DNA of 64,000 nt, taken from contig JAZGTH010000064.1 of NCBI GenBank assembly GCA_036877525.1, positions 633,001 to 697,000 of the forward strand, written 5' to 3'. Position 1 is the stretch's first letter. Every line of letters starts with the position of its first letter. This DNA comes from Chromobotia macracanthus. Lineage: Eukaryota > Chordata > Actinopteri > Cypriniformes > Botiidae. Shown here piece after piece: positions 60,180 to 64,000 of the stretch. The notes under the pieces are model-generated. The model was not told the DNA's origin. It saw nothing but the letters and a program-made list of their open reading frames with translations, and searched no databases. A program made the translations under genes and the position numbers.

Positions 60180-62985
60180 TCATTTGTACAGCTGTATTAG
60201 TGCCTATGAATATGAAAAAAAGTTCATTTTCACAGCAAGTATTGTAAACACCCAAATTAAAAGGTGCATATTGACTCCTGAAGCGGTAACAGAATGTACT
60301 TGTTTAATAAAGAAAGTATAACACACTCTTCCAATTTCTGTCTTTGATTTTGTGTTTATCAGGGTGTGATTGGAGCTCCTGGTCCCCCTGGTGTCCTTGG
60401 ATTGATTGTGAGTCTAATCTGTTTGTGTTTCTGTAGCTCAGTTGGCAGAGCAAAGTGTTAGCAACACAAAGTTTGTGGGTTTTGTCAGCGCATGTACTGA
60501 CAAAATGTATAACTTGAATGTACTGTAAGTCGCTTTGGATAAAACCATCTGCCAAATGCATAAATGTGAATGACTGTGTGGGCTTTTATCAACCTTAATG
60601 TACACATTTTTTCAACACTCCACCCAGCCATAATTCACTTACAATATTAATGTATATTAATGTATATTGTATATGTATATTAAGTGCTTAATATTAAGTT
60701 AAGTAAACAAATGTATTATTGTTGTACAGCTCAAATGATAAACATGCATATAAAATCCACAAGTTTGCACTTGCAAATACAGCAAGTATTGCTAAACCAA
60801 ACTATTTTTTGGAGCTTGGGTAAGTGAAGTAAGGAAATTTGCTCCCTGCAGGATGTCTTACCCCCTAGAAATGGCATTTAAGCTTAAATAAAAAGCCTGA
60901 GTGAAAATATTTTTTGTCATAATTTAATGCATGACACAGATGATGCCCATAGAGCTTTATTTTAATAGAACTATATTAATTTATAGTGAACCAGTTGAAG
61001 CATATAAAATGCATATAAAATCTTTCATTTTGAAGGCAAATCTGACATCAGAAAACAAAAACCAACAGCAAGTTTAGCATTACAATTTTGTCATTCTTTT
61101 CTGTAGGGAGATATGGGCCCGGTTGGTGTCATCGGTTTACCAGGTCCAATTGGACTGAAAGTAAGTTATGCACATGTGAAGCATTATCGTACATATCTAA
61201 ATTACCCGCCAGCCACTTTAGTGTGTGTTTGTTTGTGTGTATTCTAGGGTGTCTCAGGAAACATGGGCGAGCCCGGTCTGAAAGGTGATAAGGTGATCTA
61301 AATACTCTTATTGGCCTGTTATACAACAGCATGTGATGGAAACTCTCTTTCCTCATTGGCCATCCGGTGCTAATCATGTGTTTTAAACTGTTGGTCATCC
61401 ATTTAGTACAATGTGATGCAGAAATTGTAATGGTGAAGAACAAAACTTCAAAAATTATGACGACTCCATCTACCGTATTTTCTTAACTTTCAGCATATTT
61501 ATCTCAGTTTTCGTTTGGCACCTCTAGTGGTGTGTGTGTGTGTGTGTGTGTGTGGGGGGGGGTTTACCAAATTTACACCCAAAAATGAGCAAAACATGAC
61601 AAATCTGAATTTGAGGAGACAAATCAGATTTGAGGAGAAAAAAACACCCTCATTTGTAAAAACACTACAAATGTAGTAAACAACATTTTTTTAGAATTGG
61701 AGAAAATCTGAATGTTTTCTGTTAGGGTTGGAGATATATTGTGGATTAGGGTTAGGTTACAGTGCTTATAACAATAAGCAATAAAATATCCATAAAGTAA
61801 AAGTAAACTGTGTGTTAGACTTAAAATGTTTACAGTTTATCATGAATAGAACACGTCTTCTTCATAAACTTCTCTGTGTATTTTACTCTGTCATGTTTTT
61901 CTGTCATTTCTGACTTTGTCACTTTCTTTCAGGGTGATGTGGGGCTTCCTGGAGAGCAAGGAGAGATTGGTTTCCAGGGAGACAAGGTACCCTTCCAGAA
62001 TGACCCTCCTTTCCCCACTTACATACACACATACACATTGCCAGCCCAGATCAATGGACAACCCAGATGTCTGATGTTTATGTAAAATCTGCCTGTCCTT
62101 CTAATCACCCCAGTTTTAGTCTTTGAGGTTTATTAGACTGTTTGTGCCCATATGGGGAATACATAATTGTATATGCTTGTATGTTTGTTTCAGGGTGTAC
62201 AGGGCTTGCCAGGATTACCAGGCCCGCGAGGAAAGCCAGGATCACAGGTTTGTGTGTGTATGTTTTTAACAGAATAGATTTGTTGCTCACAATAGCGTAT
62301 ACGTTGCATATGGTGAAGTAGTGTTGCATATGTACCCGGGTTAATATCTGGCTGTTGTTGTGTGTTTTCTAGGGCAAGACAGGAGAACAAGGGCCCAGGG
62401 GAGTGCCAGGTCCACCAGGACCTGAGGTATGACTGAACGTGTCATTACATTTCAAAACCACAACACAAGCAAAAAAATGTTGATTTGTCAAACTTTCCTG
62501 TAAACATCTATAAGCCTGTCTATAAGCTATAAACATGTACGTCAAAAATATAACTGATGTTGGTTGATATATTGGTTGATATATTTATTTGTAGTTGATT
62601 CTTTGATGCCGATTGGTTGATAAACTGATTTGTGGTTGGTGCTTTGTAGGGTTTCCCAGGTGATATTGGAAAACCTGGACACAATGGACCTGAGGGGCCA
62701 AAGGTGACAAATGGGAAAGAATTTTCAGTGTTTTGCATATATGTATTTGTGAGGTCATGTTGTATGTATTTGTGTTGACACGTTTTCTGTTTTTAGGGTA
62801 AACCTGGAGCTAGAGGATTACCGGGACCTCGCGGGGCTGGCGGGCGACAGGTCTGTGTGTGTTTCTGTGCCAGTTATAAATGTCTTCTATTGGACAAATA
62901 AAGAGAAATTAATTTAATTTAAATGAATTTTAATTCTCAGGGGGATGAGGGACCTGTTGGACCACCAGGGCCCGTAGGACCTGAG
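37308..62985 (+). CDS. col27a1: Collagen type XXVII alpha 1 chain, 5' part: 22 exons, 908 residues, 3' incomplete
   Basis: Fibrillar collagen of cartilage and growth plate, secreted to the extracellular matrix. Exons: 37308-37360 (coding part), 41486-41553, 43273-44903, 47725-47778, 49640-49693, 50389-50442, 51217-51270, 53772-53816, 54556-54609, 55505-55549, 57169-57222, 58175-58219, 59300-59353, 60363-60407, 61107-61160, 61248-61292, 61933-61986, 62194-62247, 62373-62426, 62650-62703, 62797-62850, 62941-62985. They sum to 2724 bp in one frame. Order: signal peptide (residues 1-37), TSPN/LamG-like domain (about 41-235), Thr/Lys/Pro/Ser variable region (about 240-560), triple helix from residue 573. 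The exon boundaries and triplets, such as GLPGLFGLPG-like GIPGLFGLPGPDGER and GEPGLKGDK, match COL27A1 as I recall it, including its helix interruption. The a/b fish paralogue is undecided. Confidence 0.95.
39890..40170 (+). repeat. Dispersed repeat copy in COL27A1 intron 1
   Basis: CATTTGAGCTATTGGGTC and GTCAGTTTGGCTTCAT match the reverse complement of 15010-15062; AGATGGTGATAGAGAGG and GGATTGCAGTAA match 48335-48372. Confidence 0.55.
41486..41553 (+). CDS. col27a1: COL27A1 exon 2, hydrophobic core of signal peptide
   Basis: Acceptor TTTCCAG, donor AAG|GTAAGA, 68 bp. In frame it encodes RALLLLCILLYCTSFGFTQ and EHFK, a classic h-region and likely cleavage near FTQ. It joins to the DVDVLQRLAL of exon 3, which matches the family N-terminus. 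The exon is too short to stand out as an ORF. Confidence 0.85.
41993..42041. repeat. (AC)n microsatellite
   Basis: About 24 AC units in COL27A1 intron 2. Confidence 0.95.
42240..42398. repeat. Palindromic element in COL27A1 intron 2
   Basis: The left arm AGATGCACTCCAGATGCGAC and GTTGCTATGCTAATGAC is matched in inverted order by GTCATTAGCGTAGCAAC and GTCGCATCTGGAGCGCATCT. The arms are about 70 bp with few mismatches around a short AT-rich centre, so the transcript could fold as one long hairpin. Confidence 0.75.
43273..44903 (+). CDS. col27a1: COL27A1 exon 3, TSPN/LamG-like domain and variable region
   Basis: One 1631 bp exon, residues 41-584. The first about 195 residues form the thrombospondin N-terminal/LamG-like domain with VDVLQRLAL, LFWNCTIVLSI, the DGRWHH motif (148-153), FEGAVCQF and cysteines at about 94, 169, 213, 228 and 235. 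Residues about 240-560 are low complexity, rich in Thr, Lys, Pro and Ser (SKPTIARPTSKPGSS-like), likely O-glycosylated. The exon ends with the first triplets GPPGQKGDLGPM (573-584) and donor ATG|GTAGGA. The long minus-strand ORF here is a shadow. Confidence 0.95.
44973..45024. repeat. (GT)n microsatellite
   Basis: About 26 GT units, about 70 bp after the COL27A1 exon 3 donor. Confidence 0.95.
45299..45536 (+). mobile_element. Second type of tRNA-headed fish SINE in COL27A1 intron 3
   Basis: TGTGGCCTAATGGTTAGAGA, CTTGTAACCCAAAGGCTGCA, GGTTAGATTCCCAATACC, CCCTTGAGCAAGGTACC, GGGTTAAATGCAGAGATCAC, ATGGGTTACCATACCTG. Head and body resemble a fish SINE different from the 8279-type family; the exact name is not claimed. 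Confidence 0.75.
47725..62985 (+). CDS. col27a1: COL27A1 triple-helix exons 4-22 (45 and 54 bp)
   Basis: Nineteen phase-0 exons, each beginning with a Gly codon: thirteen of 54 bp and six of 45 bp, the fibrillar-collagen exon unit. Exon 6 (50389-50442) encodes GKKGDPGISPGKAPKGEK, in which Gly-X-Y is broken twice (GISP, GKAPK); the same interruption is known in human COL27A1. Exon 16 (61248-61292) uses donor GTGATC. No further collagen exon is seen between 62986 and 64000, so the next exon lies beyond the window. Confidence 0.95.
48020..48400 (+). repeat. Dispersed repeat copy in COL27A1 intron 4
   Basis: GAAGATCCGGCTGCC, TAGATGGTGCAACATTTGTA, CAGAGATGGCGGTAGAGAGG and AAGGATTGCAGCTGTAA; related to 18620-18815 and 39890-40170. 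Confidence 0.55.
50640..50860. repeat. CCAGC/TAGCTGG-rich dispersed repeat in COL27A1 intron 6
   Basis: Many ACCAGCTA, TAGCTGGT and GACCAGCT units; a related short fragment is in LOXHD1 intron 2 near 1320-1400. Confidence 0.5.
52685..52715. repeat. (TA)n microsatellite
   Basis: Near-perfect TA repeats in COL27A1 intron 7. Confidence 0.9.
53178..53392. repeat. (CTGT)n and (TC)n simple repeats
   Basis: CTGT units at 53178-53202 and about 28 TC units at 53336-53392; ORFs here are repeat translations. Confidence 0.9.
56330..56412 (+). ncRNA. mir455: microRNA mir-455 hairpin (intron 10 of COL27A1)
   Basis: The 5p arm begins TATGTGCCCTTGGACTACA (56342-56363) and the 3p arm is GCAGTCCATGGGCATATAC followed by AC (56380-56400). 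These agree with miR-455-5p and miR-455-3p as I know them; the 3p arm is identical and the 5p arm differs at most near its 3' end. The arms pair through GTATGTGCCC/GGGCATATAC and TGGACTACA/TGCAGTCCA around a short loop. MIR455 lies in intron 10 of COL27A1 in mammals, and here too it sits between exons 10 and 11. It is a cartilage-enriched microRNA co-transcribed with its host; that regulation is inherited knowledge, not visible here. Confidence 0.95.
57455..57735 (-). repeat. Dispersed AACATT-rich repeat, copy 2
   Basis: Inverted relative of 10695-11035, with GAACGTTCTAGGAACATTC and TTTGAGAACGTTCCCTG units. It lies in COL27A1 intron 11. Confidence 0.5.
59566..59642. repeat. (TGTGTGTC)n and (TG)n simple repeat
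   Basis: Five TGTGTGTCTG-like units followed by pure TG, in COL27A1 intron 13. Confidence 0.9.
60140..60175. repeat. (CA)n microsatellite
   Basis: About 18 CA units in COL27A1 intron 13. Confidence 0.95.
60429..60573 (+). mobile_element. tRNA-headed SINE just after COL27A1 exon 14
   Basis: TTCTGTAGCTCAGTTGGCAG, GCAACACAAAG, ATGTACTGACAAAATGTATA, TGTAAGTCGCTTTGGATAAA, CATCTGCCAAATGCATAAAT. It begins about 20 bp after the exon 14 donor (60408). Confidence 0.85.
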
Positions 62986-63788
62986 GTAAGTTGTGATTTA
63001 TGTTTATAAGGGCAGGAGAAATTGAATATGGAAGCTACTGGTGTTTTTGTTGTTTGAGTTGTGTGTGTGGCATGGTGTACTTGTTTATAAGTGGGTTTTT
63101 TGTTTGCAGTTTTGAGGGTTTTGGAAATGCATAGTGTAGATATTTGGCTACAGAAAAGGCTGCGAAAACCCATGCATGTGAAATAATCCAAGCAAGGAAA
63201 TTTCACCCAAATATTAATAGAAAATTAATTTTGCCTAATGAAAACAAAGCCTGGGGGCCATTAAGATTTGAATATTTTTGTCTTATTATAATGAGAACAT
63301 CTATAAACTGGAATTACCAAAAACAAAAATAAAATGTTTCATTTTTTAATGCATTTCTTCTTGTCCTGTTGGTTTTGGGGTGTGTTTGTCACCCTTGTCA
63401 AGCTCATGCAAGTACAGACAAATGCACAGTTCCCCAATGCACCACAAGATGGCGCAATGGAAAATGTTAATTTAAAACACCTTTACATTTATAACGTCAG
63501 TAAATCCCCAATGCAAAGCACTGTGCGCTATTTTCTAAACAGACAAAAAGAAAAACTTTCCAGAAAGTTTATGGTCTCATGCAAACAGTCTCAGTATTGC
63601 ATAACATGGCATACTCCCAGTATAAATCTGTTTTTCTTCTTTTACCTTCTTTTGTTCCATCTTTTCTTGTTTAACTGAACCCACTGCTTCTCTGGCACAA
63701 ACCCCAAACATTTTTGGATGTTTTCCATCATTCTTCCCTCTTTTTCTTCAAACAGGTATCTGTTTTACTCATTTCTCGCTCACACACA

Positions 63789-63865
<77 letters not shown>

Positions 63866-64000
63866 TCTCTCTCTCTCTCTATTAATCTATCTATCTGCCA
63901 TGTTCTCTTGTGTTCTGACTGCTGTTCTTGTACACTGGCATTCAGACCCTCCATCTTTTGCTCAAACATAAAGGGGCACTGACTTGTTCAGTAGGTGTCA
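62986..64000. other. COL27A1 intron 22, incomplete
   Basis: No collagen exon is seen. A (CT)n tract occupies 63789-63880. The rest is AT-rich with no recognisable signal. Confidence 0.7.

Overview
This 64 kb window is vertebrate nuclear DNA, most likely from a ray-finned fish of the cypriniform type. The evidence is: GT-AG introns throughout, three recognisable vertebrate genes, abundant CA/GT and CT microsatellites, and several copies of a tRNA-headed fish SINE ending in a 'GGATAAAAGCATCTGCC'-like tail. The species assignment is inference from repeat style. Gene names come from protein families recalled from knowledge, with no database search. LAYOUT: (1) 63-13670, plus strand: the 3' part of LOXHD1, 30 coding exons that join in one open frame of about 1655 codons and encode twelve consecutive PLAT domains; the 5' part lies before the window. 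(2) 15435-18443, minus strand: a complete PSMD5 gene, 10 exons, 504 codons plus stop, tail-to-tail with LOXHD1. (3) 18444-36840: about 18 kb without any gene I can support, containing SINE and MITE-like repeats and simple repeats. (4) 36840-38100: a CpG-rich promoter island. (5) 37308-62985 and beyond, plus strand: the 5' part of COL27A1 (fibrillar collagen XXVII), 22 exons found: a spliced signal peptide, a thrombospondin-N/LamG-like domain, a long Thr/Lys/Pro/Ser variable region, then collagen Gly-X-Y exons of 45 or 54 bp that run off the window. The microRNA mir-455 hairpin sits in intron 10 of COL27A1 at about 56330-56412, the host-gene position known in mammals. FUNCTION: the three genes do not form a pathway. 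LOXHD1 is a hair-cell stereocilia membrane/cytoskeleton protein, PSMD5 a proteasome base assembly chaperone, COL27A1 a cartilage collagen that hosts mir-455. In human, LOXHD1 is on chromosome 18 while PSMD5 and COL27A1 are both on 9q, so the LOXHD1 junction is a lineage-specific arrangement. I did not find a new biological system. The observations most worth checking are a LOXHD1 exon whose expected acceptor is replaced by a (TG)n microsatellite with no AG, a SINE that ends about 14 bp before a LOXHD1 splice acceptor, a TTAA-flanked MITE that carries the first LOXHD1 polyadenylation signal, the split and cryptic COL27A1 start codon with an overlapping upstream ORF, and several long palindromic or terminal-inverted-repeat elements.
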